64,000 bases of DNA from Pseudomonas quebecensis (GCF_026410085.1 NZ_CP112866.1:4091001-4155000), one strand, 5' to 3'; positions 1 through 13,631 are shown, counted from the stretch's first letter. The notes: a model not told the origin generated them from the letters alone. Program-made: numbers and translations.

Positions 1-32
1 TGGCTCAGTCACGTATTTATTAACTGATCCAC

Positions 33-60
33 CGCTATCGGAGGCAAGCCCCTCCCACAT
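33..60. repeat. REP-like repeat next to era
   Basis: A single copy of the Pseudomonas REP core (GCAAGCCCCTCCCACA) lies just past the era stop codon. The preceding GCTATCGGAG resembles the tail of fuller copies, such as the one at 29.2 kb. It occupies the only intergenic space visible before the window edge, where recO would be expected from the usual order in the genus. Confidence 0.6.
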
Positions 61-79
61 TTTTGGCCCTGCGGCGTCC

Positions 80-982
80 TTACAGGTCGCCGTAGCCAAG
101 GGAACGCAACGCGCGCTCGTCATCCGACCAGCCGCCTTTCACCTTCACCCATAGGTTGAGCATGATTTTGGAGTCGAACAGCAATTCCATGTCCTTGCGC
201 GCTTCGGTGCCGATGCGCTTGATGCGCTCACCCTTGTCGCCAATGATGATCTTCTTCTGGCCATCGCGCTCCACGAGGATCAGCGCATGGATATGCAGGG
301 TCTTGCCCTGCTGCTTGAACTCTTCAATTTCGACGGTGATCTGGTAAGGCAGCTCGGCGCCCATCTGGCGCATGATTTTCTCACGCACCAGTTCGGCGGC
401 GAGGAAACGGCTGCTGCGGTCGGTGATCTGGTCTTCCGGGAAGAAGTGCTCGTTCTCCGGCAGGTGCTCGGCGATTACGCGCTCCAGAGCATCGAGGTTG
501 TGGCCGTGCTGGGCGGAGATCGGGATGATCTGCGCGTTCGGCAGTTGTTCCTGCAGCCAGCTCAGGTGCGGCATCAGCTCGGCTTTGTCTTCGATGCGGT
601 CGGTCTTGTTCAGCGCGACGATCAACGGGCCGGTGACGTATTGCACACGCTCTAGAACCATTTGGTCTTCGTCGGTCCACTTGGTGCGGTCGACCACGAA
701 GATCACCACGTCGACGTCTTTCAACGCCGCCGAAGCGGTCTTGTTCATATAGCGGTTGAGGGCTTTCTCGCCACCTTTATGCATGCCCGGCGTGTCGACG
801 TAGACCGCTTGCACGTTGCCTTCGGTCTTGATGCCCAGCATGTTGTGGCGGGTGGTCTGTGGCTTGCGCGAGGTGATCGCGAGTTTCTGCCCGAGGATGT
901 GGTTGAGCAGCGTGGACTTGCCCACGTTGGGGCGGCCGACGATGGCAACATAGCCACAGCGTGTTGCGGTTGAATCAGTCAT
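80..982 (-). CDS. era: GTPase Era
   Basis: Era is an essential GTPase that binds the 3' end of 16S rRNA during assembly of the 30S ribosomal subunit. The product has about 300 residues, normal for the family. The N-terminal G domain shows the P-loop GRPNVGKST, the switch motif DTPGMH and the base-recognition motif NKTD. A C-terminal KH RNA-binding domain carries [14 protein letters not shown] chose the ATG at 982 ([12 protein letters not shown]) because it matches the usual Pseudomonas N-terminus; in-frame upstream starts would add residues inside rnc. The start overlaps the end of rnc by 8 bases, which implies translational coupling in a lepB-rnc-era operon. Confidence 0.97.
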   Translation of the reverse strand: MTDSTATRCGYVAIVGRPNVGKSTLLNHILGQKLAITSRKPQTTRHNMLGIKTEGNVQAVYVDTPGMHKGGEKALNRYMNKTASAALKDVDVVIFVVDRTKWTDEDQMVLERVQYVTGPLIVALNKTDRIEDKAELMPHLSWLQEQLPNAQIIPISAQHGHNLDALERVIAEHLPENEHFFPEDQITDRSSRFLAAELVREKIMRQMGAELPYQITVEIEEFKQQGKTLHIHALILVERDGQKKIIIGDKGERIKRIGTEARKDMELLFDSKIMLNLWVKVKGGWSDDERALRSLGYGDL

Positions 983-1664
983 GGCCATTCTCCACGCCCA
1001 GGGCAATCAGTGCTGCGGCGGCCGCTACCTGTTCGGCAATACGACGGCTCACACCCTGACCTCGGCTTTTTTCGTTCAATAAGGTGATTTCACATTCCAC
1101 GAAGAACACGCGGCAATGGGGCTCGCCCTGGATATCCACCACTTCGTAGCGTGGCAGTTCGCACCCGCGCGATTGCAGGAATTCCTGCAGACGGGTCTTG
1201 GGGTCTTTGTTGGTGTCGACCAGGGTAAGGCTTTCGATTTCCGACGTCAGCCACGCGGTAACCCGCTCCTTGGCCGCTTCCATGCCTGCATCCAGGTAGA
1301 TCGCACCGATCAGCGCCTCGAGGGCATCGGCCAGGATCGATTCACGACGAAACCCGCCGCTTTTCAATTCGCCGGAACCCAGGCGCAGATATTCGCCCAA
1401 GCCAAAGCCACGAGCCAGTACGGCCAGGGTCTCGCCTTTCACCAGGCGTGCGCGCAAACGCGACAGCTGGCCTTCACGGGCTTGAGGGAAACGCTCAAAC
1501 AGCGCTTCACCGGCAACGAAATTGAGAATGGCATCACCGAGGAATTCCAGGCGCTCGTTATTGCGCCCGGCGAAACTGCGGTGTGTGAGGGCAAGGACCA
1601 TCAGTTCCTGGTCCTTGAAGGTGTAACCGAGCTGGCGCTCGAGACGACTGAGAGAAACGGTCAC
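975..1664 (-). CDS. rnc: Ribonuclease III
   Basis: Double-strand-specific endoribonuclease that matures rRNA precursors and processes structured mRNAs. At 229 residues it has the normal length. The catalytic signature [11 protein letters not shown] lies near residue 40, with further conserved acidic residues in the [16 protein letters not shown] stretch. A C-terminal double-stranded RNA-binding domain begins at about [14 protein letters not shown]. Translation appears to start at a GTG (1664). The gene lies between lepB and era and overlaps era by 8 bases. The 146-base gap to lepB is unusual, because most pseudomonads carry a small DUF4845 gene there. Confidence 0.97.
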   Translation of the reverse strand: MTVSLSRLERQLGYTFKDQELMVLALTHRSFAGRNNERLEFLGDAILNFVAGEALFERFPQAREGQLSRLRARLVKGETLAVLARGFGLGEYLRLGSGELKSGGFRRESILADALEALIGAIYLDAGMEAAKERVTAWLTSEIESLTLVDTNKDPKTRLQEFLQSRGCELPRYEVVDIQGEPHCRVFFVECEITLLNEKSRGQGVSRRIAEQVAAAAALIALGVENGHD

Positions 1665-1810
1665 GGTTTATCCATATTGAGTTGGTGGCACCGGCGGCCA
1701 TCGACGATTGACGCAGTGTTCAAATTCAAATCCTGGTGGGTGCTGCCTGAGGTCGGAATTGTCCACGCCCCAGAAAAGCATTCGGCGCTGTGTTCACAGC
1801 GCCGTCTGTA

Positions 1811-2665
1811 TTACTTGATCAACCCGACCCGCGAGAAATTCGGCAGGTGGCTGAGCTTGGGTTCCGGCCAGCTCATCCAGACGGCGAAAGCCTTGCCGAC
1901 GATATTCTCGTCGGGGACCATGCCCTGGAGCTCCTTGGGAATCGTTGCATCATCCCAGTAGCGGCTGTCATTGGAGTTGTCGCGGTTATCGCCCATCATG
2001 AAGTAATGGCCGGCCGGTACTTTCCACTGACCTCCCTGCATGGTGCGGCTCATGGCCTTGTGCACCAAGTGCTCGGAGTCTGCGCCCAGTTGTTCCTTGT
2101 ACACGGCGACATCACCCAGTTGCGGGTCGTACGTGGTGCCGATCATCTGATCGGTGATCAATTGATCGTTCACGTACAGATGCTTGTCGTGCGTATAGCG
2201 AACGGTATCGCCGGGCAAGCCGATCACGCGCTTGATGTAGTTGACGCTAGGGTCCGCGGGGTAGCGGAACACCATCACATCGCCGCGTTGCGGGTCGCCG
2301 ACTTCAATGACTTTCTTGTCGATCACCGGCAGGCGAATCCCGTAGGAAAACTTGTTCACCAGAATGAAGTCGCCCACGTCCAGGGTAGGTTTCATGGACC
2401 CCGAAGGGATCTGAAACGGCTCCACCAGGAACGAACGCAGCACCAGCACGATGAACAAAACCGGGAAGAACGACTTGCCATATTCAACCAGCAGGGGCTC
2501 TTTGTTCAGCTTCTCGATCACCACGCCATCGGGCTGGCTGACGCTGCCCTGATAGGACGCGATAGCCGCCCGACGACGCGGGGCGAAGAACACCAGATCG
2601 AGCAACGCCAGGAGGCCGCACACGGCAACGGCGATGACCAGCAACAGCGGGAAATTTAGCGACAT
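1811..2665 (-). CDS. lepB: Signal peptidase I
   Basis: Inner-membrane peptidase that removes signal peptides from exported proteins. The 284-residue product starts with a hydrophobic segment (MSLNFPLLLVIAVAVCGLL), a cytosolic loop, and a second membrane segment near residue 65. The periplasmic catalytic domain contains the nucleophilic serine in IPSGSMKPTL and the general-base lysine in the KRVIGLPGD region (serine/lysine dyad). The downstream MGDNRDNSNDSRYW motif is also typical of the family. The gene sits 5 bases downstream of lepA, the classical lepA-lepB operon, and the two are surely co-transcribed. Confidence 0.97.
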   Translation of the reverse strand: MSLNFPLLLVIAVAVCGLLALLDLVFFAPRRRAAIASYQGSVSQPDGVVIEKLNKEPLLVEYGKSFFPVLFIVLVLRSFLVEPFQIPSGSMKPTLDVGDFILVNKFSYGIRLPVIDKKVIEVGDPQRGDVMVFRYPADPSVNYIKRVIGLPGDTVRYTHDKHLYVNDQLITDQMIGTTYDPQLGDVAVYKEQLGADSEHLVHKAMSRTMQGGQWKVPAGHYFMMGDNRDNSNDSRYWDDATIPKELQGMVPDENIVGKAFAVWMSWPEPKLSHLPNFSRVGLIK

Positions 2666-2670
2666 AGGAC

Positions 2671-4470
2671 CTAACTATCCAACCTGAGCACCGCAAGGAA
2701 GGCTTCTTGTGGAACTTCCACGTTGCCCACTTGCTTCATGCGTTTTTTACCGGCCTTTTGCTTCTCAAGCAGCTTGCGCTTACGGCTTACGTCACCGCCG
2801 TAGCATTTGGCCAGTACGTTCTTTCTGAGTGCCTTGACGGAAGTTCGCGCGATGATCTGCCCGCCGATGGCGGCCTGGATCGCAACGTCGAACATCTGGC
2901 GCGGAATCAGTTCTTTCATTTTCTCGGTCAACTGGCGACCTTTGTAGTGCGCGTTGTCCTTGTGCACGATCAGTGCCAGGGCATCAACCTTATCGCCGTT
3001 GATCAACACATCCAGTTTCACCAGATTAGCCGATTGGTAACGGTCGAAATGGTAATCCAGCGAAGCATAGCCGCGACTGGTGGACTTGAGACGGTCGAAG
3101 AAGTCCAGGACCACTTCGTTCATCGGCATGTCGTAGGTCACTTGGACCTGGGTACCGAGGAACAGCATATCGCGCTGCACGCCGCGCTTTTCGATACACA
3201 GGGTAATGACGTTGCCCAAGTGTTCCTGCGGAACCAGGATATTGGCCCGCACGATAGGCTCGCGCATGTCTTCGATCGCCGACAGATCCGGAAGCTTGGA
3301 GGGGTTGTCGACGTAAATCGTTTCACCGGTTTTGAGCAACAGCTCGAAAATAACGGTGGGAGCGGTGGTGATCAGGTCCAGGTCGTATTCGCGCTCGAGG
3401 CGCTCCTGGATGATTTCCATGTGCAGCATGCCCAGGAACCCGCAGCGGAAGCCGAAGCCCAGGGCGTCGGAGCTTTCCGGGGTGTACTGCAACGACGAGT
3501 CGTTGAGGGTCAGCTTTTGCAGGGCTTCGCGGAAATCTTCGAAATCGTCGGAGCTGACCGGAAACAGGCCTGCATATACCTGCGGCTGAATGCGCTTGAA
3601 GCCCGGCAGCACGTCGACGTCCGGCGTGGAGCTGAGCGTCAGGGTGTCACCCACCGGCGCGCCGTGGATGTCCTTGATGCCGGCGATGATGAAGCCTACT
3701 TCACCGGCTTTCAGATCAACGGTCGCGGTGTGCTTGGGGTTGAACACCCCGACGCTGTCCACCAGGTGGATCTTGCCGGTGGATTTGACCAGGATCTTGT
3801 CGCCCTTCCTCACGCGGCCGTGACGCACGCGCACCAGGGAGACGACGCCCAGGTAGTTGTCGAACCAGGAGTCGATGATCAACGCTTGCAGCGGATCTTC
3901 GATATTGCCGGTGGGGGCCGGAATGGTGTGGACCAGGCGCTCGAGCACTTCGTCGACGCCCAGGCCGGTCTTGGCGCTGCAGGTGACGGCGTCGGTGGCG
4001 TCAATGCCGATGATCTTCTCGATCTCTTCCTTGACGCGCTCGGGCTCGGCCTGCGGCAGGTCGATCTTGTTCAGCACGGGCATGACTTCCAGGCCCTGCT
4101 CGATCGCGGTGTAGCAGTTGGCAACCGACTGGGCTTCAACGCCCTGGCCGGCGTCGACCACCAGCAGGGCACCTTCACAGGCCGCCAGGGACCGGCTGAC
4201 TTCGTAGGTGAAGTCAACGTGGCCCGGGGTATCAATGAAGTTCAGCTGGTAGGTGATGCCGTCTTTGGCCTTGTAGTACAGCGTGACGCTGTGGGCCTTG
4301 ATGGTGATCCCGCGCTCGCGTTCGAGGTCCATGGAGTCCAGGACCTGGGCTTCCATTTCACGCTCGGCAAGGCCGCCGCACATCTGGATGAATCGATCGG
4401 CCAGCGTCGACTTGCCATGGTCAATGTGGGCGATGATGGAGAAATTGCGGATATGACTCAAATCACTCAC
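2671..4470 (-). CDS. lepA: Elongation factor 4 (LepA)
   Basis: Ribosome-bound GTPase of the EF-G/EF4 family, thought to act on stalled or mis-translocated ribosomes and in ribosome biogenesis. The 599-residue length is standard. Near the N-terminus lie the G1 motif [13 protein letters not shown], the G3 motif DTPGHVDF and the G4 motif NKIDLP. The EF4-specific C-terminal region ends in a basic stretch ([20 protein letters not shown]). It is the first gene of a minus-strand operon with lepB, and probably rnc and era. Its promoter should lie in the 150-base gap to lptG, which also holds a terminator. Confidence 0.98.
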   Translation of the reverse strand: MSDLSHIRNFSIIAHIDHGKSTLADRFIQMCGGLAEREMEAQVLDSMDLERERGITIKAHSVTLYYKAKDGITYQLNFIDTPGHVDFTYEVSRSLAACEGALLVVDAGQGVEAQSVANCYTAIEQGLEVMPVLNKIDLPQAEPERVKEEIEKIIGIDATDAVTCSAKTGLGVDEVLERLVHTIPAPTGNIEDPLQALIIDSWFDNYLGVVSLVRVRHGRVRKGDKILVKSTGKIHLVDSVGVFNPKHTATVDLKAGEVGFIIAGIKDIHGAPVGDTLTLSSTPDVDVLPGFKRIQPQVYAGLFPVSSDDFEDFREALQKLTLNDSSLQYTPESSDALGFGFRCGFLGMLHMEIIQERLEREYDLDLITTAPTVIFELLLKTGETIYVDNPSKLPDLSAIEDMREPIVRANILVPQEHLGNVITLCIEKRGVQRDMLFLGTQVQVTYDMPMNEVVLDFFDRLKSTSRGYASLDYHFDRYQSANLVKLDVLINGDKVDALALIVHKDNAHYKGRQLTEKMKELIPRQMFDVAIQAAIGGQIIARTSVKALRKNVLAKCYGGDVSRKRKLLEKQKAGKKRMKQVGNVEVPQEAFLAVLRLDS

Positions 4471-4570
4471 GGATCAACACTCAAAAAGGCTGCAGGCAGA
4501 TTGCCCGCTGAAAAATAGCCGGGAATTGTACCTGATGGTCAGGCCAGGCGTCATCTTTGCTGACCAGAAC

Positions 4571-4606
4571 AAAAATGCCCCGATCTTCCAACCGGGGCAT
4601 TTTTTA
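4571..4606 (-). terminator. Rho-independent terminator of lptFG
   Basis: Inverted repeat AATGCCCCG/CGGGGCATT with an 11-base loop, flanked by A/T runs on both sides, so it can work in either direction. It lies just downstream of the lptG stop codon and upstream of the lepA promoter region. Its obvious job is to end the lptF-lptG transcript. Confidence 0.85.
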
Positions 4607-4621
4607 TTCATAAGCGCGCTA

Positions 4622-5693
4622 TCAACCGGCTCGACGCAGCAGCCAGAACCCGGCCAGGGCGCAGATGGCGGTGGGCACCAGCACTGCGAACAGTGGCGAG
4701 AAGCCAAACACCAGGCTCGAGGGACCGAGCAGGTCCTGGGCAATCCGGAAGGTAAAGCCCACCAGCACGCCGGTGAACACCCGCTGGCCAAGGGTCACGG
4801 AACGCAGCGGCCCGAAGATGAACGAGATCGCCATCAGCACCAACGCGGCGGTCACCACCGGCTGCAATACCTTGACCCAGAAAGCCAGCCAGTAACGACC
4901 GTTATTCAAGCCTTGATCCTTGAGGTAGTGGATGTAGCTCCACAGGCCGGAGATCGGCAGGCTTTCCGGGATCATCACCACCGTATTGAGCAGTTCCGGC
5001 TTGAGGGCGATGTCCCAGGCCTCGGTCGGCACGTTGATCACTTCGGTGCTGGCCTTGGTGCCTTGGCCGGCGTTGCGGAAATAAGTGGTGGTGACATCGC
5101 TCAGTTGCCATTTTTCCGCGTCGTACTGCGCACGTTTGGCGAAACTGGACGACAACATGTGGCGTTCTTTGTCGAAGGTATAGCGCGTCACACCGATCAA
5201 CAAACCGCCAGGTTGCACGGCGTTGATGTGGATGAATTCTTCACCCTGACGATGCCAAAGGCCGTGCTTGGCGCTTTGCGCGTCGCCCGAACCCTGGGCC
5301 AGGGCGCGGTTGGCCTGGGCCGTGGACTCGGCTGGCGGCGCCACGTATTCACCGATCAGCACGCTGCACAGCATCAACAGCAGCATGGGTTTCATCACCG
5401 CCCACACGATACGACCGATGGACACACCGGCGGCACGCATGATGGTCAGTTCGCTGTTGCTGGCCAGGCTGCCGAGGCCGATCAGGCAACCGATCAGCGC
5501 GGCCATCGGCATCATGTCGTACAGGCGACGCGGCGCGGTGAGCGCTACGTAGCTGAGCACGTCGGTGACCGTATAGGTATCGCTGACGTTACCCACTTCA
5601 TCGATGAAAGCGAACAACGAGGCCAGGCCCAGGATGATGCCCAGTACCGCCAGGATGGCGATGAGCACACTGCTACCGATGTAGCGATCAAGC

Positions 5694-5701
<8 letters not shown>
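4622..5701 (-). CDS. lptG: LPS export ABC transporter permease LptG
   Basis: One of the two inner-membrane permease subunits of the LptB2FG complex, which extracts lipopolysaccharide from the inner membrane and drives it along the Lpt bridge to the cell surface. About 359 residues with the LptF/LptG (YjgP/YjgQ) layout: an N-terminal membrane helix after KLDRYIGSS, further helices, a periplasmic beta-jellyroll domain in the middle, and three C-terminal helices ending in a short RR tail. I placed the start at the GTG (5701) just before AKLDRYIG, which overlaps the end of lptF by 8 bases. The ATG 21 bases upstream is possible but adds non-conserved residues. Confidence 0.93.
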
Positions 5702-8588
<2,887 letters not shown>

Positions 8589-8600
8589 CCAACGCCCCCT

Positions 8601-8627
8601 CCCCCCTTTGCCTCTATAAAAGGGGGG
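8601..8627 (+). other. Perfect hairpin between pepA and holC
   Basis: CCCCCCTTT (8601-8609) and AAAGGGGGG (8619-8627) form a 9-bp stem with a 9-base loop. No T run follows, so it is not a standard terminator. It may slow polymerase or protect the pepA mRNA end. Confidence 0.4.
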
Positions 8628-8648
8628 CGGGCCGTTGCAGGAACCCAC

Positions 8649-9077
8649 ATGCCCCAAGTCGACTTCTACATATTGCCCAGCGCCGATCCCTCCGCGCGCC
8701 TGGACTTTGCCTGCAAACTCACGGAAAAAGCCTGGCGCATGGGCCATCGCATCTACCTGCATTGCAGCGATGACGCCCAACGCGAGGAACTCGATGCCCG
8801 CCTGTGGCGCTTCAAAGGTGAGAGCTTCGTGCCCCACGGCCCTGCGGAAGCCGAACCCGAAGGCCGGGTGGTGCTGGGGCTGGGCGATAACTGCGGCGAC
8901 CACCAGGACCTGCTGGTCAATCTGGACTTGAAAGTCCCGCCCTTTGCCGGAGCATTCGCCCGCGTAGCGGAGGTGGTGGTGGAAGATCCGGCTATTCGTC
9001 AGGCTGCGCGGGAGAGTTTCCGTTTCTACCGCGAACAGGGCTATCCTTTGCAAGATCACCGGTTACAACGACTTTGA
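8649..9077 (+). CDS. holC: DNA polymerase III subunit chi
   Basis: Chi links the DNA polymerase III clamp loader (through psi) to single-strand-binding protein at the replication fork. The 142-residue product begins MPQVDFYILPSADPSARLDF and continues ACKLTEKAWRMGHRIYLHC, which is characteristic of HolC. The pepA-holC-valS order is widespread in gammaproteobacteria and supports the call. A GGA-containing ribosome-binding site precedes the ATG. A small conserved gene follows after 7 bases. Confidence 0.95.
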   Translation: MPQVDFYILPSADPSARLDFACKLTEKAWRMGHRIYLHCSDDAQREELDARLWRFKGESFVPHGPAEAEPEGRVVLGLGDNCGDHQDLLVNLDLKVPPFAGAFARVAEVVVEDPAIRQAARESFRFYREQGYPLQDHRLQRL

Positions 9078-9084
9078 GCACACG

Positions 9085-9474
9085 ATGGACACTTCCAACC
9101 CGTTAAAAAAAGATGACCACCTGCTGGACGACCTGGAGTCGATCCGTCAGTTGCTGGGTGATGAGGGTTTGCAACCGCCACTGCTGACCGAAGCGGTCAA
9201 CGGTGAGGTACAGATCCCGCTGTTGTTCGACATGGTCGGCGGCAAGCCGGTTGCGCCGCAGCCGAGTGTCGAAGCCCCAGCCGTCGTGGAAGCCGCGCCT
9301 GCCGAAAAGGCACCCGACGCCTTGCTGCTGCACCTGGACAACGAACTGCGCGCCGCCGCACAACTGATCATGCAAGACGTGATCGACGACTTTGCCCCGC
9401 ATATCGAAACCGAGATCAAACGCCGGATGGATGCGCGGATGGAGCGGCTGATCGCCGCTGCTACAAACAACTAG
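9085..9474 (+). CDS. Conserved hypothetical protein between holC and valS
   Basis: 129 residues, function unknown. I recognise it as a gene regularly found between holC and valS in pseudomonads, sometimes mislabelled as a polymerase subunit. The N-terminal part is acidic (DDHLLDDLESIRQLLGDE). The middle is a low-complexity Ala/Pro/Glu linker (residues about 60-80). The C-terminal part (about 85-125) is a probable amphipathic helix with many charges (ETEIKRRMDARMERL). There is no signal peptide or membrane segment. The start is 7 bases after holC, so the two are co-translated. The layout of two conserved ends and a flexible linker would fit an adaptor protein; that is inference only. Confidence 0.8.
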   Translation: MDTSNPLKKDDHLLDDLESIRQLLGDEGLQPPLLTEAVNGEVQIPLLFDMVGGKPVAPQPSVEAPAVVEAAPAEKAPDALLLHLDNELRAAAQLIMQDVIDDFAPHIETEIKRRMDARMERLIAAATNN

Positions 9475-9522
9475 CCACAAGCCGCAAGTTAAAGCACTGC
9501 ACGCCACTTGCAGCTTGTGGCT
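9473..9522. repeat. 17-bp inverted repeat before valS
   Basis: Left arm AGCCACAAGCCGCAAGT (9473-9489) and right arm ACTTGCAGCTTGTGGCT (9506-9522) pair with one mismatch around a 16-base loop. It begins inside the stop codon of the preceding gene. No T run follows, so it is more likely a dispersed palindromic repeat or mRNA-stabilising hairpin than a terminator. Confidence 0.7.
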
Positions 9523-9597
9523 TATAGCTTGCAACTGCTTCACACCGCTATACTTGCCGGCTTTCCTGAATAAATGCCAACTAGGGTCCCGCCGCGC

Positions 9598-12444
9598 ATG
9601 GATAAGACCTACCAGCCCCACGCAATTGAAACTTCCTGGTACCAGACCTGGGAGTCCGAGAACTATTTCGCCCCACAAGGTGCGGGCGAGTCCTACACCA
9701 TCATGATTCCGCCACCGAACGTCACTGGCAGCCTGCACATGGGCCATGGCTTCAACAATGCGATCATGGATGCACTGATCCGTTTCCGCCGCATGCAGGG
9801 CCGTAACACCCTGTGGCAACCGGGCACCGACCACGCCGGTATCGCCACGCAGATGCTGGTGGAGCGTCAACTCGAAGCCACTGGCCAGAACCGCCATGAC
9901 CTGGGCCGCGAGAAATTCCTGGAAAAGATCTGGGAATGGAAGGATCAGTCCGGCGGCAATATCAGCCGTCAGATCCGTCGCCTGGGTTCGTCCGTCGATT
10001 GGAGCCGCGAGCGCTTCACCATGGACGACGGCCTGTCCGAGGCCGTAAAAGAAGCCTTTGTGCGCCTGCACGAAGACGGCCTGATCTACCGCGGCAAGCG
10101 TCTGGTCAACTGGGACACCAAACTGCACACGGCGATTTCCGATCTCGAAGTGGAAAACCACGACGAGAAAGGCTTCCTGTGGAACCTCAAGTACCCGCTG
10201 GCAGACGGCGCCAGAACCGCCGAAGGCAATGACTACCTGATCGTGGCCACCACCCGTCCGGAAACCATGCTCGGCGACGCCGCCGTCGCGGTTAACCCGA
10301 ACGACGCGCGCTACCAGGCGCTGATCGGCAAGTTCGTCGAGCTGCCATTGGTCGGCCGCCGCATCCCGATCATCGCGGACGACTACTGCGACCCTGAATT
10401 CGGCACCGGCTGCGTGAAAATCACCCCGGCCCACGACTTCAACGACTATGAAGTCGGCAAGCGCCACAACCTGCCGCTGCTGAACATCTTCGACAAGAAC
10501 GCCACTGTGTTGCCGGCCTGCCAGGTCTTCAACCTGGACGGCAGCCTCAACGACAGTGTCGACGGCAAGATCCCGGGTGAATTCGCCGGTCTCGACCGCT
10601 TCGAAGCACGCAAGCAGATCGTTGCCGCCTTCGACGCCGCCGGCCTGCTGGTCAGCGTTGACGACCATGGCCTTAAGGTGCCGAAAGGCGACCGTTCCGG
10701 CACCGTGATCGAGCCGTGGCTGACCGACCAGTGGTACGTCTCCACCAAGCCGCTGGCCGAGCCTGCGATTGCTGCCGTGGAAGATGGCCGCATCCAGTTC
10801 GTGCCTAAACAGTACGAGAACATGTATTTCTCGTGGATGCGCGACATCCAGGATTGGTGCATCAGCCGTCAGCTGTGGTGGGGCCACCGTATTCCGGCCT
10901 GGTACGACGAGTCGGGCAAGGTCTACGTAGGCCGCGACGAAGCCGAAGTGCGCGCCAAGCACAACCTCGGTGCCGACGTTGCGCTGCAACAGGACAACGA
11001 CGTACTGGACACCTGGTTCAGCTCGGGCCTGTGGACCTTCTCCACCCTGGGCTGGCCGCAGCAGACCGAATTCCTGAAGAAATTCCACTCCACCGACGTG
11101 CTGGTCACCGGCTTCGACATCATTTTCTTCTGGGTTGCCCGGATGATCATGCTGACCATGCACCTGGTGAAGAACGAGGACGGCACCCCGCAGGTACCGT
11201 TCAAGACCGTGTACGTGCACGGCCTGGTCCGCGACGGCCAGGGCCAGAAGATGTCCAAGTCCAAGGGCAACGTGCTGGATCCGCTGGACATCATCGACGG
11301 CATCGACCTGGAAACCCTGGTGCAGAAACGCACCTCGGGCCTGATGCAGCCGAAACTGGCGAAGAAGATCGAGAAACAGACCCGCGACGAATTCGCCGAC
11401 GGCATCGCCAGCTACGGCACCGACGCCCTGCGCTTCACGTTCTGCTCGCTGGCGTCTACCGGCCGCGACATCAAGTTCGACATGGGCCGCGTCGAAGGCT
11501 ATCGCAACTTCTGCAACAAGATCTGGAACGCCGCACGCTACGTGCTGGACAAGGGCGAAGACTGCGGCCAGAACGGCGAAGCCTACGAGCTGAGCCTGGC
11601 CGACCGCTGGATCATCTCGCAGTTGCAGCGCACCGAAGCCGAAGTGACTCGCCAGCTCGATCAGTTCCGTTTCGACCTGGCGGCCCAGGCGTTGTACGAG
11701 TTCATCTGGAACCAGTATTGCGACTGGTACCTGGAACTGTCCAAGCCGGTGCTGTGGGACGAAAACGCGCCGGTGGAACGCCAGCGCGGCACCCGCCGTA
11801 CCCTGGTGCGCGTGCTGGAAGTGGCGCTGCGCCTGGCGCACCCGTTCATGCCGTTCATCACCGAAGAAATCTGGCAGCGCCTGGCGCCGCTGGCCGGTAT
11901 CGAAGGCAAAACCATCATGCTGCAACCTTGGCCGGTGGCCAATGAAGCCCGCATCGACGAGGCGGCAGAGAGCGATATCGAATGGCTCAAGACCCTCATG
12001 CTCGGCACGCGCAACATCCGCGCCGAGATGAACATAGGTCCAGGCAAGCCACTGGCCGTGTTCGTCAAGAACGCCAGCGCTGAGGACCAGCGTCGCCTCA
12101 GTGAGAACGATGCGCTGCTCAAGAAGCTGGCCAAGCTGGAGTCGATCACCGTATTGGCTGCCGATGCCGAAGCACCGCTGTCCGCCACCGCACTGGTCGG
12201 CGACATGGAAGTGCTGGTGCCGATGGCCGGGTTGATCGACAAGGGCGCGGAACTGGCCCGTCTCGACAAGGAAATCGCGCGCCTGCAAGGCGAAGTGCAG
12301 CGGGTGGGCGGCAAACTGTCCAACGCGGCGTTCGTCGACAAAGCGCCGGCCGAGGTGATCGAGAAAGAACGCGCCAAGCTGGCTGAAGCTGAACAGGCTT
12401 TGGGCAAACTGGCCGAGCAGCATGCGCGGATTTCCAGCCTCTAA
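9598..12444 (+). CDS. valS: Valyl-tRNA synthetase
   Basis: Class I aminoacyl-tRNA synthetase that charges tRNA-Val and hydrolyses mischarged Thr-tRNA in its editing domain. 948 residues, normal length. The HIGH-type motif appears as [12 protein letters not shown] near residue 40 and the KMSKS motif as [13 protein letters not shown] near residue 555. The CP1 editing domain lies between them. A C-terminal coiled coil ([20 protein letters not shown]) is typical of ValRS. I chose the ATG at 9598 ([11 protein letters not shown]); an ATG 24 bases upstream is in frame but lacks a ribosome-binding site. A strong terminator follows. Confidence 0.98.
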   Translation: MDKTYQPHAIETSWYQTWESENYFAPQGAGESYTIMIPPPNVTGSLHMGHGFNNAIMDALIRFRRMQGRNTLWQPGTDHAGIATQMLVERQLEATGQNRHDLGREKFLEKIWEWKDQSGGNISRQIRRLGSSVDWSRERFTMDDGLSEAVKEAFVRLHEDGLIYRGKRLVNWDTKLHTAISDLEVENHDEKGFLWNLKYPLADGARTAEGNDYLIVATTRPETMLGDAAVAVNPNDARYQALIGKFVELPLVGRRIPIIADDYCDPEFGTGCVKITPAHDFNDYEVGKRHNLPLLNIFDKNATVLPACQVFNLDGSLNDSVDGKIPGEFAGLDRFEARKQIVAAFDAAGLLVSVDDHGLKVPKGDRSGTVIEPWLTDQWYVSTKPLAEPAIAAVEDGRIQFVPKQYENMYFSWMRDIQDWCISRQLWWGHRIPAWYDESGKVYVGRDEAEVRAKHNLGADVALQQDNDVLDTWFSSGLWTFSTLGWPQQTEFLKKFHSTDVLVTGFDIIFFWVARMIMLTMHLVKNEDGTPQVPFKTVYVHGLVRDGQGQKMSKSKGNVLDPLDIIDGIDLETLVQKRTSGLMQPKLAKKIEKQTRDEFADGIASYGTDALRFTFCSLASTGRDIKFDMGRVEGYRNFCNKIWNAARYVLDKGEDCGQNGEAYELSLADRWIISQLQRTEAEVTRQLDQFRFDLAAQALYEFIWNQYCDWYLELSKPVLWDENAPVERQRGTRRTLVRVLEVALRLAHPFMPFITEEIWQRLAPLAGIEGKTIMLQPWPVANEARIDEAAESDIEWLKTLMLGTRNIRAEMNIGPGKPLAVFVKNASAEDQRRLSENDALLKKLAKLESITVLAADAEAPLSATALVGDMEVLVPMAGLIDKGAELARLDKEIARLQGEVQRVGGKLSNAAFVDKAPAEVIEKERAKLAEAEQALGKLAEQHARISSL

Positions 12445-12462
12445 GGCTTGATTCGCGTGAAG

Positions 12463-12489
12463 AAAGAGACCTTCGGGTCTCTTTTTTTT
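12463..12489 (+). terminator. Rho-independent terminator of valS
   Basis: AGAGACC-TTCG-GGTCTCT stem with a stable TTCG tetraloop, followed by seven T. It lies 20 bases after the valS stop codon and ends the pepA-holC-valS transcript. Confidence 0.93.
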
Positions 12490-12526
12490 GCCTGCATTTT
12501 CCCAAGCCCTTGCCTGCAACACTGCC

Positions 12527-12553
12527 ATAGGGGCAAGCCCTCCCCCACATTTG
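12527..12553. repeat. Degenerate REP-like repeat between valS and rlmF
   Basis: A single REP-related core (AGGGGCAAGCCCTCCCCCAC) with small differences from the fuller copies near 0.05 and 29.2 kb. It lies in the short gap after the valS terminator. Confidence 0.5.
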
Positions 12554-12614
12554 CCCGAGTTGAGCTCAGGATGTGTGACAATGGCCGCCACATTGAGCCA
12601 AACCCAGAATCAAC

Positions 12615-13631
12615 ATGACCGCCCCCAGCACACCGAAACCTCCGCGCAAGAAGCCTAAATCCGCCGCCGCAGCCAAGCCTGTGGTGCCGCGCAAAGAGGC
12701 AACCCTGCACCCGCGCAACCGCCACACGGGCCGTTACGACTTCCCGGCCCTGATCAAGACCACGCCGGAACTGGCGCAATTCGTGATCATCAACCCCTAC
12801 GGCAAAGAGAGCATCGACTTTGCCAGCCCGGATGCGGTGCGGGTGTTCAATCGCGCGTTGCTCAAGGCGTTCTATGGTGTCCAGCACTGGGACATTCCCG
12901 CCGATTACCTCTGCCCGCCGGTGCCGGGGCGTGCCGATTATGTGCACTTCCTCGCCGACCTGCTGGCCAGCGTCAACGACGGCAAGATCCCGCGCGGCTC
13001 GATCGTCAAGGTGCTGGACATCGGCATGGGCGCCAACTGCGTCTACCCGCTGATTGGCTACATGGAGTACCGCTGGAACTTCCTCGGTTCGGAGGTCGAC
13101 CCTATCGCCGTGGCGGCGGCCAAGGCCATCGTGCAGTCCAACGACCTGAGCAAGGTCATCCAATTGCGCCAGCAGACCAACCCCAAGCAGATCCTGCTGG
13201 GCCTGCTCGAACCGGGCGAACGCTTTGACCTGACCATGTGCAACCCACCGTTCCACGCGTCCATGGAAGAAGCCACCAAGGGCAGCGAGCGTAAGTGGCG
13301 CGCCCTGGGCAAGGCCGACCCCAAGCGTAAGTTGCCGGTATTGAACTTCGGTGGCCAGTCGGCCGAGCTGTGGTGCGAAGGCGGCGAAGCGCGGTTCGTA
13401 ACGCAGCTGATCGCCGAAAGCGCGCATTTTGCTCACAAGGTGTTGTGGTTCAGCACCCTGGTGTCGAAAGCGTCGAACCTGCCAGCCATCGAAACCGCAC
13501 TGAAAAAGGCCGGGGTGCTGGAAAGCCAAGTGGTGGAAATGTCCCAGGGGCAGAAGCAGAGCCGCTTCGTGGCCTGGACCTTCCAGACCAAGAACGAGCA
13601 GCAGATCTGGCGCCAGCGCTGGGTGCGCTAG
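12615..13631 (+). CDS. rlmF: 23S rRNA (adenine-1618-N6)-methyltransferase RlmF
   Basis: S-adenosylmethionine-dependent enzyme that methylates A1618 of 23S rRNA (YbiN family). 338 residues. A basic, Ala/Pro/Lys-rich N-terminal tail (about 30 residues) precedes the conserved [17 protein letters not shown] start of the family domain. The SAM-binding motif is seen at [13 protein letters not shown], and the N6-adenine methylase catalytic motif at NPPFH. The gene is a single unit bounded by terminators on both sides. Confidence 0.92.
   Translation: MTAPSTPKPPRKKPKSAAAAKPVVPRKEATLHPRNRHTGRYDFPALIKTTPELAQFVIINPYGKESIDFASPDAVRVFNRALLKAFYGVQHWDIPADYLCPPVPGRADYVHFLADLLASVNDGKIPRGSIVKVLDIGMGANCVYPLIGYMEYRWNFLGSEVDPIAVAAAKAIVQSNDLSKVIQLRQQTNPKQILLGLLEPGERFDLTMCNPPFHASMEEATKGSERKWRALGKADPKRKLPVLNFGGQSAELWCEGGEARFVTQLIAESAHFAHKVLWFSTLVSKASNLPAIETALKKAGVLESQVVEMSQGQKQSRFVAWTFQTKNEQQIWRQRWVR

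Noticed and set aside
2707..4518. 603-codon plus-strand frame opposite lepA
   Set aside because: The clear LepA motifs on the minus strand and the unnatural composition of the plus-strand product show it is a shadow of codon bias.
9103..12591. Very long open frame (over 1,100 codons) on the minus strand opposite valS
   Set aside because: Its translation is rich in His, Gln and Arg with no recognisable domain and mirrors third-position GC bias of valS. Similar shadows lie opposite lepA, pepA and the siderophore receptor.
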